A stretch of 64,000 nucleotides of DNA from Bathymodiolus brooksi. Taxonomy: Eukaryota; Mollusca; Bivalvia; Mytilida; Modiolidae. The notes under the pieces are model-generated. The model did no database searches, had not been told where the DNA came from, and worked only from the letters and a program-made list of their open reading frames with translations. How positions within the stretch are numbered: the first letter of the stretch is position 1; each line of letters begins with the position of its first letter. The position numbers were made by a program, and so were the translations under genes. Location: NCBI GenBank assembly GCA_963680875.1, contig OY804589.1:620001-684000 (forward strand), in the 5' to 3' direction. Below are positions 14,286 through 26,040 of this stretch, piece after piece.

Positions 14286-17200
14286 ACTACTCGGTGTGGT
14301 TGACTTGTACCTTATGTTAGGAAGTTTACTAAATATTTGTTTAGTCCACTACTCGGTGTGGTTGACTTGTACCTTATGCTAGTAAGTTTACTAGGTATTT
14401 GTTTAGTCCACTACTCGGTGTGGTTGACTTGTACCTTATGTTAGGAAGTTTACTAGGTATTTGTTTAGTCCACTACTCCGTGTGGTTGACTTGTACCTTA
14501 TGTTAGGAAGTTTACTAGGTATTTTTTTAGTCCACTACTCGGTGTGGTTGACTTGTACCTTATGTTAGAAAGTTTACTAAATATTTGTTTATTCCATTAC
14601 TCGGTGTGTTTGACTTGTACCTTATGCTAGTAAGTTTACTATGTATTTGTTTAGTCCACTTCTCGGTGTGGTTGACTTGTACCTTATGTTAGGAAGTTTA
14701 CTAGATATTTGTTTAGTCCACTACTCCGTGTGGTTGACTTGTACCTTATGTTAGGAAGTTTACTAAGTATTTGTTTAGTCCACTACTCGTTGTGGTTGAT
14801 TTGTACCTTATGTTAGGAAGTTTACTAGGTATTTGTTTAGTCCACTACTCGGTGTGGTTGACTTGCACCTTATGTTAGGAAGTTTACTAAGTATTTGTTT
14901 TGTCCACTACTCGGTGTGGTTGACTTGTACCTTATGTTAGGAAGTTTACTAGGTATTTGTTTAGTCCACTACTCGTTGTGGTTGATTTGTACCTTATGTT
15001 AGGAAGTTTACTAGGTATTTGTTTAGTCCACTACTCGGTGTGGTTGACTTGCACCTTATGTTAGGAAGTTTACTAAGTATTTGTTTTGTCCACTACTCGG
15101 TGTGGTTGACTTGTACCTTATGTTAGGAAGTTTACTAGGTATTTGTTTAGTCCACTACTCGGTGTGGTTGACTTGTACCTTATGTTAGGAAGTTTACTAG
15201 GTATTTGTTTAGTCGCATACTCGGTGTGGTTGACTTGTACCGTATGCTAGGAAGTTTACTAGGTATTTGTCTAGTCCACTACTCGGTGTGGTTGACTTGT
15301 ACCTTATGCTAGGAAGTTTACTAGATATTTGTTTATTCGACTACTCGGTGTGGTTGACTTGTACCTTATGTTAGGAAGTTTACTAGGTATTTGTTTAGTC
15401 CACTACTCGGTGTGGTTGACTTGTACCTTATGTTAGGAAGTTTACTAGGTGTTTGTTTAGTCCACTACTCGGTGTGGTTGACTTGTACCTTATGTTAGGA
15501 AGTTTACTAGGTATTTGTCTAGTCCACTACTCGGTATGGTTGACTTGTACCTTATGTTAGGAAGTTTACTAAGTATTTTTTTAGTCCACTACTCGGTGTG
15601 GTTGACTTGTACCTTATGTTAGGAAGTTTACTAAATATTTGTTTATTCCATTACTCGGTGTGGTTGACTTGTACCTTATGCTAGTAAGTTTACTATGTAT
15701 TTGTTTAGTCCACTACTCGGTGTGGTTGACTTGTACCTTATGTTAGGAAGTTTACTAGATATTTGTTTAGTCCACTACTCCGTGTGGTTGACTTGTACCT
15801 TATGTTAGGAAGTTTACTAAGTATTTGTTTAGTCCACTACTCGTTGTGGTTGATTTGTACCTTATGTTAGGAAGTTTACTAGGTATTTGTTTAGTCCACT
15901 ACTCGGTGTGGTTGACTTGCACCTTATGTTAGGAAGTTTACTAAGTATTTGTTTTGTCCACTACTCGGTGTGGTTGACTTGTACCTTATGTTAGGAAGTT
16001 TACTAGGTATTTGTTTAGTCCACTACTCGGTGTGGTTGACTTGTACCTTATGTTAGGAAGTTTACTAGGTATTTGTTTAGTCGCATACTCGGTGTGGTTG
16101 ACTTGTACCGTATGCTAGGAAGTTTACTAGGTATTTGTCTAGTCCACTACTCGGTGTGGTTGACTTGTACCTTATGCTAGGAAGTTTACTAGATATTTGT
16201 TTATTCGACTACTCGGTGTGGTTGACTTGTACCTTATGTTAGGATGTTTACCAGGTATTTGTTTAGTCCACTACTCGGTATGGTTGACTTGTACCTTATG
16301 TTAGGAAGTTTACTAGGTATTTGTTTAGTCCACTACTCGGTGTGGTTGACTTGTACCTTATGTTAGGAAGTTTACTAGGTGTTTGTTTAGTCCACTACTC
16401 GGTGTGGTTGACTTGTACCTTATGTTAGGAAGTTTACTAGGTATTTGTCTAGTCCACTACTCGGTATGGTTGACTTGTACCTTATGTTAGGAAGTTTACT
16501 AAGTATTTGTTTAGTCCACTACTCGGTGTGGTTGACTTGTACCTTATGCTAGGAAGTTTACTAGGTATTTGTTTAGTCCACTACTCGGTGTGGTTGACTT
16601 GTACCTTATGTTAGGAAGTTTACTAAGTATTTGGTTAGTCCACTACTCGGTGTGGTTGACTTGTACCTTATGTTAGGAAGTTTACTAAGTATTTGTTTAG
16701 TCCACTACTCGGTGTGGTTGACTTGTACCTTATGTTAGGAAGTTTACTAGGTATTTGTTTAGTCGACTACTCGGTGTGGTTGACTTGTACCGTATGCTAG
16801 GAAGTTTACTAGGTATTTGTCTAGTCCACTACTCGGTGTGGTTGACTTGTACCTTATGTTAGGAAGTTTACTAAGTATTTGGTTAGTCCACTACTCGGTG
16901 TGGTTGACTTGTACCTTATGTTAGGAAGTTTACTAAGTATTTGTTTAGTCCACTACTCGGTGTGGTTGACTTGTACCTTATGTTAGGAAGTTTACTAAGT
17001 ATTTGTTTAGTCCACTACTCGGTGTGGTTGACTTGTACCTTATGTTAGGAAGTTTACTAAGTATTTGTTTAGTCCACTACTCGGTGTGGTTGACTTGTAC
17101 CTTATGCTAGGAAGTTTACTAGGTATTTGTTTAGTCCACTACTCGGTGTGGTTGACTTGTACCTTATGTTAGGAAGTTTACTAAATATTTGTTTAGTCCA

Positions 17201-17819
17201 CTACTCGGTGTTGTTGACTTGTACCTTATGCTAGTAAGTTTACTAGGTATTTGTTTAGTCCACTACTCGGTGTGGTTGACTTGTACCTTATGTTAGGAAG
17301 TTTACTAGGTATTTGTTTAGTCCACTACTCCGTGTGGTTGACTTGTACCTTATGTTAGGAAGTTTACTAGGTATTTTTTTAGTCCACTACTCGGTGTGGT
17401 TGACTTGTACCTTATGTTAGGAAGTTTACTAAATATTTGTTTATTCCACTACTCGGTGTTGATGACTTGTACCTTATGCTAGTAAGTTTACTATGTATTT
17501 GTTTAGTCCACTACTCGGTGTGGTTGACTTGTACCTTATGTTAGGAAGTTTACTAGATATTTGTTTAGTCCACTACTCCGTGTGGTTGACTTGTACCTTA
17601 TGTTAGGAAGTTTACTAAGTATTTGTTTAGTCCACTACTCGTTGTGGTTGATTTGTACCTTATGTTAGGAAGTTTACTAGGTATTTGTTTAGTCCACTAC
17701 TCGGTGTGGTTGACTTGCACCTTATGTTAGGAAGTTTACTAAGTATTTGTTTTGTCCACTACTCGGTGTGGTTGACTTGTACCTTATGTTAGGAAGTTTA
17801 CTAGGTATTTGTTTAGTCG
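14286..17819. repeat. 57-monomer tandem duplication, copy 2
   Basis: This is the adjacent second copy of 10,752-14,285. Identity runs 31 bp into the next sequence, so the exchange that made the pair fell within 14,286-14,316 or its equivalents. A more diverged relative of 15,362-17,918 lies at 19,640-22,196, 69 monomers (4,278 bp) to the right: GGTGTTGATGAC at 17455 and 21733, GCATAC at 16083 and 20361. It has small differences such as TCCTCTACTC at about 17,879 against TCCACTACTC. Confidence 0.87.
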
Positions 17820-17899
17820 ACTACTCGGTGTGGTTGACTTGTACCTTATGCTAGGAAGTTTACTAGATATTTGTTTAGTCCTCTACTCGGTGTGGTTGA

Positions 17900-19090
17900 C
17901 TTGTACCTTATGTTAGGAAGTTTACTAGGTATTTGTTTAGTCCACTACTCGGTGTGGTTGACTTGCACCTTATGTTAGGAAGTTTACTAAGTATTTATTT
18001 AGTCCACTACTCGGTGTGGTTGACTTGTACCTTATGTTAGGAAGTTTACTAGGTATTTGTTTAGTCGACTACTCGGTGTGGTTGACTTGTACCGTATGCT
18101 AGGAAGTTTACTAGGTATTTGTCTAGTCCACTACTCGGTGTGGTTGACTTGTACCTTATGCTAGGAAGTTTACTAGATATTTGTTTATTCGACTACTCGG
18201 TGTGGTTGACTTGTACCTTATGTTAGGATGTTTACCAGGTATTTGTTTAGTCCACTACTCGGTGTGGTTGACTTGTACCTTATGTTAGGAAGTTTACTAG
18301 GTATTTGTTTAGTCCACTACTCGGTGTGGTTGACTTGTACCTTATGTTAGGAAGTTTACTAGGTGTTTGTTTAGTCCACTACTCGGTGTGGTTGACTTGT
18401 ACCTTATGTTAGGAAGTTTACTAGGTATTTGTCTAGTCCACTACTCGGTATGGTTGACTTGTACCTTATGTTAGGAAGTTTACTAAGTATTTGTTTAGTC
18501 CACTACTCGGTGTGGTTGACTTGTACCTTATGCTAGGAAGTTTACTAGGTATTTGTTTAGTCCACTACTCGGTGTGGTTGACTTGTACCTTATGATAGGA
18601 AGTTTACTAAGTATTTGGTTAGTCCACTACTCGGTGTGGTTGACTTGTACCTTATGTTAGGAAGTTTACTAAGTATTTGTTTAGTCCACTACTCGGTGTG
18701 GTTGACTTGTACCTTATGTTAGGAAGTTTACTAAGTATTTGTTTAGTCCACTACTCGGTGTGGTTGACTTGTACCTTATGCTAGGAAGTTTACTAGGTAT
18801 TTGTTTAGTCCACTACTCGGTGTGGTTGACTTGTACCTTATGTTAGGAAGTTTACTAAATATTTGTTTAGTCCACTACTCGGTGTGGTTGACTTGTACCT
18901 TATGCTAGTAAGTTTACTAGGTATTTGTTTAGTCCACTACTCGGTGTGGTTGACTTGTACCTTATGTTAGGAAGTTTACTAGGTATTTGTTTAGTCCACT
19001 ACTCCGTGTGGTTGACTTGTACCTTATGTTAGGAAGTTTACTAGGTATTTTTTTAGTCCACTACTCGGTGTGGTTGACTTGTACCTTATG
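17900..19090. repeat. Distant copy of 9,840-11,030 (130 monomers away)
   Basis: The monomer series GCACC, ATTTATTTAG, GTCGAC/ACCGTATG, GTCTAG, ATTCGAC, TGTTTACC, GTGTTTG, GTCTAG/CGGTATGG, ATGATAGG, TTTGGTTAG recurs in the same order and spacing 8,060 bp to the right of its first occurrence. The match breaks near 19,100. There the left copy continues with an AAATATTTG monomer and this one with an AGATATTTG monomer carrying CTCCGTG. The next stretch, about 19,097-19,630, resembles the sequence near 15,749 at a 54-monomer shift. Confidence 0.72.
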
Positions 19091-19639
19091 TTAGGAAGTT
19101 TACTAGATATTTGTTTAGTCCACTACTCCGTGTGGTTGACTTGTACCTTATGTTAGGAAGTTTACTAAGTATTTGTTTAGTCCACTACTCGTTGTGGTTG
19201 ATTTGTACCTTATGTTAGGAAGTTTACTAGGTATTTGTTTAGTCCACTACTCGGTGTGGTTGACTTGCACCTTATGTTAGGAAGTTTACTAAGTATTTGT
19301 TTTGTCCACTACTCGGTGTGGTTGACTTGTACCTTATGTTAGGAAGTTTACTAGGTATTTGTTTAGTCCACTACTCGGTGTGGTTGACTTGTACCTTATG
19401 TTAGGAAGTTTACTAGGTATTTGCTTAGTCGCATACTCGGTGTGGTTGACTTGTACCGTATGCTAGGAAGTTTACTAGGTATTTGTCTAGTCCACTACTC
19501 GGTGTGGTTGACTTGTACCTTATGCTAGGAAGTTTACTAGATATTTGTTTATTCGACTACTCGGTGTGGTTGACTTGTACCTTATGTTAGGATGTTTACC
19601 AGGTATTTGTTTAGTCCACTACTCGGTGTGGTTGACTTG

Positions 19640-22196
19640 TACCTTATGTTAGGAAGTTTACTAGGTATTTGTTTAGTCCACTACTCGGTGTGGTTGACTT
19701 GTACCTTATGTTAGGAAGTTTACTAGGTGTTTGTTTAGTCCACTACTCGGTGTGGTTGACTTGTACCTTATGTTAGGAAGTTTACTAGGTATTTGTCTAG
19801 TCCACTACTCGGTATGGTTGACTTGTACCTTATGTTAGGAAGTTTACTAAGTATTTTTTTAGTCCACTACTCGGTGTGGTTGACTTGTACCTTATGTTAG
19901 GAAGTTTACTAAATATTTGTTTATTCCATTACTCGGTGTGGTTGACTTGTACCTTATGCTAGTAAGTTTACTATGTATTTGTTTAGTCCACTACTCGGTG
20001 TGGTTGACTTGTACCTTATGTTAGGAAGTTTACTAGATATTTGTTTAGTCCACTACTCCGTGTGGTTGACTTGTACCTTATGTTAGGAAGTTTACTAAGT
20101 ATTTGTTTAGTCCACTACTCGTTGTGGTTGATTTGTACCTTATGTTAGGAAGTTTACTAGGTATTTGTTTAGTCCACTACTCGGTGTGGTTGACTTGCAC
20201 CTTATGTTAGGAAGTTTACTAAGTATTTGTTTTGTCCACTACTCGGTGTGGTTGACTTGTACCTTATGTTAGGAAGTTTACTAGGTATTTGTTTAGTCCA
20301 CTACTCGGTGTGGTTGACTTGTACCTTATGTTAGGAAGTTTACTAGGTATTTGTTTAGTCGCATACTCGGTGTGGTTGACTTGTACCGTATGCTAGGAAG
20401 TTTACTAGGTATTTGTCTAGTCCACTACTCGGTGTGGTTGACTTGTACCTTATGCTAGGAAGTTTACTAGATATTTGTTTATTCGACTACTCGGTGTGGT
20501 TGACTTGTACCTTATGTTAGGATGTTTACCAGGTATTTGTTTAGTCCACTACTCGGTGTGGTTGACTTGTACCTTATGTTAGGAAGTTTACTAGGTATTT
20601 GTTTAGTCCACTACTCGGTGTGGTTGACTTGTACCTTATGTTAGGAAGTTTACTAGGTGTTTGTTTAGTCCACTACTCGGTGTGGTTGACTTGTACCTTA
20701 TGTTAGGAAGTTTACTAGGTATTTGTCTAGTCCACTACTCGGTATGGTTGACTTGTACCTTATGTTAGGAAGTTTACTAAGTATTTGTTTAGTCCACTAC
20801 TCGGTGTGGTTGACTTGTACCTTATGCTAGGAAGTTTACTAGGTATTTGTTTAGTCCACTACTCGGTGTGGTTGACTTGTACCTTATGTTAGGAAGTTTA
20901 CTAAGTATTTGGTTAGTCCACTACTCGGTGTGGTTGACTTGTACCTTATGTTAGGAAGTTTACTTAGTATTTGTTTAGTCCACTACTCGGTGTGGTTGAC
21001 TTGTACCTTATGTTAGGAAGTTTACTAGGTATTTGTTTAGTCGACTACTCGGTGTGGTTGACTTGTACCGTATGCTAGGAAGTTTACTAGGTATTTGTCT
21101 AGTCCACTACTCGGTGTGGTTGACTTGTACCTTATGTTAGGAAGTTTACTAAGTATTTGGTTAGTCCACTACTCGGTGTGGTTGACTTGTACCTTATGTT
21201 AGGAAGTTTACTAAGTATTTGTTTAGTCCACTACTCGGTGTGGTTGACTTGTACCTTATGTTAGGAAGTTTACTAAGTATTTGTTTAGTCCACTACTCGG
21301 TGTGGTTGACTTGTACCTTATGTTAGGAAGTTTACTAAGTATTTGTTTAGTCCACTACTCGGTGTGGTTGACTTGTACCTTATGCTAGGAAGTTTACTAG
21401 GTATTTGTTTAGTCCACTACTCGGTGTGGTTGACTTGTACCTTATGTTAGGAAGTTTACTAAATATTTGTTTAGTCCACTACTCGGTGTTGTTGACTTGT
21501 ACCTTATGCTAGTAAGTTTACTAGGTATTTGTTTAGTCCACTACTCGGTGTGGTTGACTTGTACCTTATGTTAGGAAGTTTACTAGGTATTTGTTTAGTC
21601 CACTACTCCGTGTGGTTGACTTGTACCTTATGTTAGGAAGTTTACTAGGTATTTTTTTAGTCCACTACTCGGTGTGGTTGACTTGTACCTTATGTTAGGA
21701 AGTTTACTAAATATTTGTTTATTCCACTACTCGGTGTTGATGACTTGTACCTTATGCTAGTAAGTTTACTATGTATTTGTTTAGTCCACTACTCGGTGTG
21801 GTTGACTTGTACCTTATGTTAGGAAGTTTACTAGATATTTGTTTAGTCCACTACTCCGTGTGGTTGACTTGTACCTTATGTTAGGAAGTTTACTAAGTAT
21901 TTGTTTAGTCCACTACTCGTTGTGGTTGATTTGTACCTTATGTTAGGAAGTTTACTAGGTATTTGTTTAGTCCACTACTCGGTGTGGTTGACTTGCACCT
22001 TATGTTAGGAAGTTTACTAAGTATTTGTTTTGTCCACTACTCGGTGTGGTTGACTTGTACCTTATGTTAGGAAGTTTACTAGGTATTTGTTTAGTCGACT
22101 ACTCGGTGTGGTTGACTTGTACCTTATGCTAGGAAGTTTACTAGATATTTGTTTAGTCCACTACTCGGTGTGGTTGACTTGTACCTTATGTTAGGA
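19640..22196. repeat. Third, diverged copy of the 57-monomer block (partial)
   Basis: About 2.56 kb match 15,362-17,918 at a shift of 69 monomers. Shared rare variants are GCATAC (16083 and 20361), a 7-T monomer near 15,577 and 19,855, GGTGTTGTTGAC near 17,208 and 21,486, and GGTGTTGATGAC at 17455 and 21733. A private change is TTTACTTAG near 20,965. The related GCATAC monomer at 19431 carries TTGCTTAG and is offset by one extra monomer, so the left boundary is a breakpoint. Confidence 0.75.
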
Positions 22197-23002
22197 TGTT
22201 TACCAGGTATTTGTTTAGTCCACTACTCGGTGTGGTTGACTTGTACCTTATGTTAGGAAGTTTACTAGGTATTTGTTTAGTCCACTACTCGGTGTGGTTG
22301 ACTTGTACCTTATGTTAGGAAGTTTACTAGGTGTTTGTTTAGTCCACTACTCGGTGTGGTTGACTTGTACCTTATGTTAGGAAGTTTACTAGGTATTTGT
22401 CTAGTCCACTACTCGGTATGGTTGACTTGTACCTTATGTTAGGAAGTTTACTAAGTATTTGTTTAGTCCACTACTCGGTGTGGTTGACTTGTACCTTATG
22501 TTAGGAAGTTTACTAGGTATTTGTTTAGTCCACTACTCGGTGTGGTTGACTTGTACCTTATGTTAGGAAGTTTACTAAGTATTTGGTTAGTCCACTACTC
22601 GGTGTGGTTGACTTGTACCTTATGTTAGGAAGTTTACTAAGTATTTGTTTAGTCCACTACTCGGTGTGGTTGACTTGTACCTTATGTTAGGAAGTTTACT
22701 AAGTATTTGGTTAGTCCACTGCTCGGTGTGGTTGACTTGTACCTTATGTTAGGAAGTTTACTAAGTATTTGTTTAGTCCACTACTCGGTGTGGTTGACTT
22801 GTACCTTATGTTAGGAAGTTTACTAAGTATTTGTTTAGTCCACTACTCGGTGTGGTTGACTTGTACCTTATGTTAGGAAGTTTACTAAGTATTTGTTTAG
22901 TCCACTACTCGGTGTGGTTGACTTGTACCTTATGCTAGGAAGTTTACTAGGTATTTGTTTAGTCCACTACTCGGTGTGGTTGACTTGTACCTTATGTTAG
23001 GA

Positions 23003-23560
23003 AGTTTACTAAGTATTTGTTTAGTCCACTACTCGGTGTGGTTGACTTGTACCTTATGTTAGGAAGTTTACTAAATATTTGTTTAGTCCACTACTCGGTG
23101 TGGTTGACTTGTACCTTATGTTAGGAAGTTTACTAAGTATTTGGTTAGTCCACTACTCGGTGTGGTTGACTTGTACCTTATGTTAGGAAGTTTACTAAGT
23201 ATTTGTTTAGTCCACTACTCGGTGTGGTTGACTTGTACCTTATGTTAGGAAGTTTACTAAATATTTGTTTAGTCCACTACTCGGTGTGGTTGACTTGTAC
23301 CTTATGTTAGGAAGTTTACTAAGTATTTGGTTAGTCCACTACTCGGTGTGGTTGACTTGTACCTTATGTTAGGAAGTTTACTAAGTATTTGTTTAGTCCA
23401 CTACTCGGTGTGGTTGACTTGTACCTTATGTTAGGAAGTTTACTAAATATTTGTTTAGTCCACTACTCGGTGTGGTTGACTTGTACCTTATGTTAGGAAG
23501 TTTACTAAGTATTTGGTTAGTCCACTACTCGGTGTGGTTGACTTGTACCTTATGTTAGGA
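23003..23560. repeat. 186-bp trimer repeat, three copies
   Basis: Nine consecutive monomers follow the pattern AAGTATTTGTTTAG, AAATATTTGTTTAG, AAGTATTTGGTTAG three times, with monomer starts at 23003, 23065, 23127, 23189, 23251, 23313, 23375, 23437 and 23499. The next monomer (23561) breaks it with AGGTATTTG. This is the shortest HOR in the window. The perfect pattern implies a young local amplification at the left edge of domain II. Confidence 0.93.
23194..23233 (+). other. Two overlapping short dyads within the consensus monomer (example copy)
   Basis: In the consensus copy at 23189-23250, ACTAA (monomer 6-10) can pair with TTAGT (19-23) around an 8-base loop. In AAATATTTG variants the stem grows to 6 bp. 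Separately, AGTC (21-24) can pair with GACT (42-45), continued by CAC (25-27) with GTG (36-38) across a 3-base bulge. The two share AGT at 21-23, so they exclude each other. The pairing is visible; any role in chromatin or cruciform formation is inference. AGG variants weaken the first stem. Confidence 0.5.
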
Positions 23561-25110
23561 AGTTTACTAGGTATTTGTTTAGTCCACTACTCGGTGTGGT
23601 TGACTTGTATCTTATGTTAGGAAGTTTACTAAGTATTTGGTTAGTCCACTACTCGGTGTGGTTGACTTGTACCTTATGTTAGGAAGTTTACTAAGTATTT
23701 GTTTAGTCCACTATTCGGTGTGGTTGACTTGTACCTTATGTTAGGAAGTTTACTAGGTATTTTTTTAGTCCACTACTCGGTGTGGTTGACTTGTACCTTA
23801 TGTTAGGAAGTTTACTAAATATTTGTTTAGTCGACTACTCGGTGTGGTTGACTTGTACCTTAAGTTAGGAAGTTTACTAGGTATTTGTTTAGTCCACTAC
23901 TCCGTGTGGTTGACTTGTACCTTATGTTAGGAAGTTTACTAGGTATTTGTTTAGTCCACTACTCGGTGTGGTTGACTTGTACCTTATGTTAGGAAGTTTA
24001 CTAGGTATTTGTTTAGTCCACTACTCGGTGTGGTTGACTTGTACCTTATACTAGTAAGTTTACTATGTATTTGTTTAGTCCACTACTCGGTGTGGTTGAC
24101 TTGTACCTTATGCTAGGAAGTTAACTAGGTATTTGTTTAGTCCACTACTCGGTGTGGTTGACTTGTACCTTATGTTAGGAAGTTTACTAGGTATTTGTTT
24201 AGTCCACTACTCCGTGTGGTTGACTTGTACCTTATGTAAGGAAGTTTACTAGATATTTGTCTAGTCCACTACTCGGTGTGGTTGACTTGCACCTTATGTT
24301 AGGAAGTTTACTAGGTATTTGTTTAGTCCACTACTCGGTGTGGTTGACTTGTACCTTATGTTAGGAAGTTTAATAAGTATTTGGTTAGTCCACTACTCGG
24401 TGTGGTTGACTTGTACCTTATGTTAGGAAGTTTACTAAGTATTTGGTTAGTCCACTACTCGGAGTGGTTGACTTGTACCTTATGTTAGGAAGTTAACTAG
24501 GTATTTGTTTAGTCCACTACTCGGTGTGGTTGACTTGTACCTTATGTTAGGAAGTTTACTAGGTATTTGTTTAGTCCACTACTCGGTGTGGTTGACTTGT
24601 ACCTTATGTTAGGAAGTTTACTAAGTATTTGGTTAGTCCACTACTCGGTGTGGTGGACTTGTACCTTATGTTAGGAAGTTTACTAAGTATTTGTTTAGTC
24701 CACTACTCCGTGTGGTTGACTTGTACCTTATGTTAGGAAGTTTACTAAGTATTTGTTTAGTCCACTACTCGTTGTGGTTGACTTGTATCTTATGCTAGGA
24801 AGTTTACTAGGTATTTGTTTAGTCCACTACTCGGTGTGGTTGACTTGTACCTTATGTTAGGAAGTTTACTAGGTATTTGTCTAGTCCACTACTCGGTGTG
24901 GTTGACTTGTACCTTATGCTAGTAAGTTTACTATGTATTTGTTTAGTCCACTACTCGGTGTGGTTGACTTGTACCTTATGTTAGGAAGTTAACTAGGTAT
25001 TTGTTTAGTCCACTACTCGGTGTGGTTGACTTGTACCTTATGTTAGGAAGTTTACTAGGTATTTGTTTAGTCCACTACTCGGTGTGGTTGACTTGTACCT
25101 TATGCTAGGA
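23561..25110. repeat. 25-monomer block repeated 41 monomers (2,542 bp) to the right
   Basis: This block matches about 26,103-27,652. Shared markers are GTATCTT at about 23,610 and 26,152, TATTCGG, TATACTAG, GTTAACT at 24119/26661, 24491/27033 and 24987/27529, and GGTGGACTTG near 24,653 and 27,195. Differences are visible, such as TTTAATAAG near 24,373 against TTTACTAAG. After about 25,110 the match is lost. The rare TTGACATG (acat at 25153 and 27757) is then offset by 42 monomers. Confidence 0.75.
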
Positions 25111-26040
25111 AGTTTACTAGGTATTTGTTTAGTCCACTACTCGGTGTGGTTGACATGTACCTTATGTTTGAAAGTTTACTAAGTATTTGTTTAGTCCACT
25201 ACTCGGTGTGGTTGACTTGTACCTTATGTTAGGAAGTTTACTAGGTATTTGTTTAGTCCACTACTCGGTGTGGTTGACTTGTATCTTATGTTAGGAAGTT
25301 TACTAAGTATTTGGTTAGTCCACTACTCGGTGTGGTTGACTTGTACCTTATGTTAGGAAGTTTACTAAGTATTTGTTTAGTCCACTATTCGGTGTGGTTG
25401 ACTTGTACCTTATGCTAGGAAGTTTACTAGGTATTTTTTTAGTCCACTACTCGGTGTGGTTGACTTGTACCTTATGTTAGGAAGTTTACTAAATATTTGT
25501 TTAGTCCACTACTCGGTGTGGTTGACTTGTACCTTAAGTTAGGAAGTTTACTAGGTATTTGTTTAGTCCACTACTCCGTGTGGTTGACTTGTACCTTATG
25601 TTAGGAAGTTTACTAGGTATTTGTTTAGTCCACTACTCGGTGTGGTTGACTTGTACCTTATGTTAGGAAGTTTACTAGGTATTTGTTTAGTCCACTACTC
25701 GGTGTGGTTGACTTGTACCTTATACTAGTAAGTTTACTATGTATTTGTTTAGTCCACTACTCGGTGTGGTTGACTTGTACCTTATGTTAGGATGTTAACT
25801 AGGTATTTGTTTAGTCCACTACTCGGTGTGGTTGACTTGTACCTTATGTTAGGAAGTTTACTAAGTATTTGGTTAGTCCACTACTCGGTGTGGTTGACTT
25901 GTACCTTATGTTAGGAAGTTTACTAAGTATTTGTTTAGTCCACTACTCGGTGTGGTTGACTTGTACCTTATGTTAGGAAGTTTACTAAGTATTTGTTTAG
26001 TCCACTACTCGGTGTGGTTGACTTGTACCTTATGTTAGGA

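Larger units (their letters stand above)
1..22444. repeat. Array domain I: mosaic of cassettes with TGTTTACC and GTGTTTG markers
   Basis: This part is marked by recurring monomers: TGTTTACC (A1T, T8C), first at 497 and last at 22197; GTGTTTG (A13G); GTCTAG with CGGTATGG (T19C, G36A); GTCGAC (C25G); and ACCGTATG (T52G). These occur in a conserved order, roughly TGTTTACC, a plain monomer, GTGTTTG, then GTCTAG/CGGTATGG. TGTTTACC monomers start at 497, 2171, 3039, 3845, 4713, 6697, 7565, 8433, 10169, 12711, 16245, 18229, 19593, 20523 and 22197. The spacings are 27, 14, 13, 14, 32, 14, 14, 28, 41, 57, 32, 22, 15 and 27 monomers, so there is no single HOR length. The first 310 bases differ and carry a cassette (TTTGGTTAG with GTATCTT, then TATTCGG, then a 7-T monomer) otherwise found from about 23.5 kb on. 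The right edge is set after the last CGGTATGG near 22,420. Confidence 0.8.
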
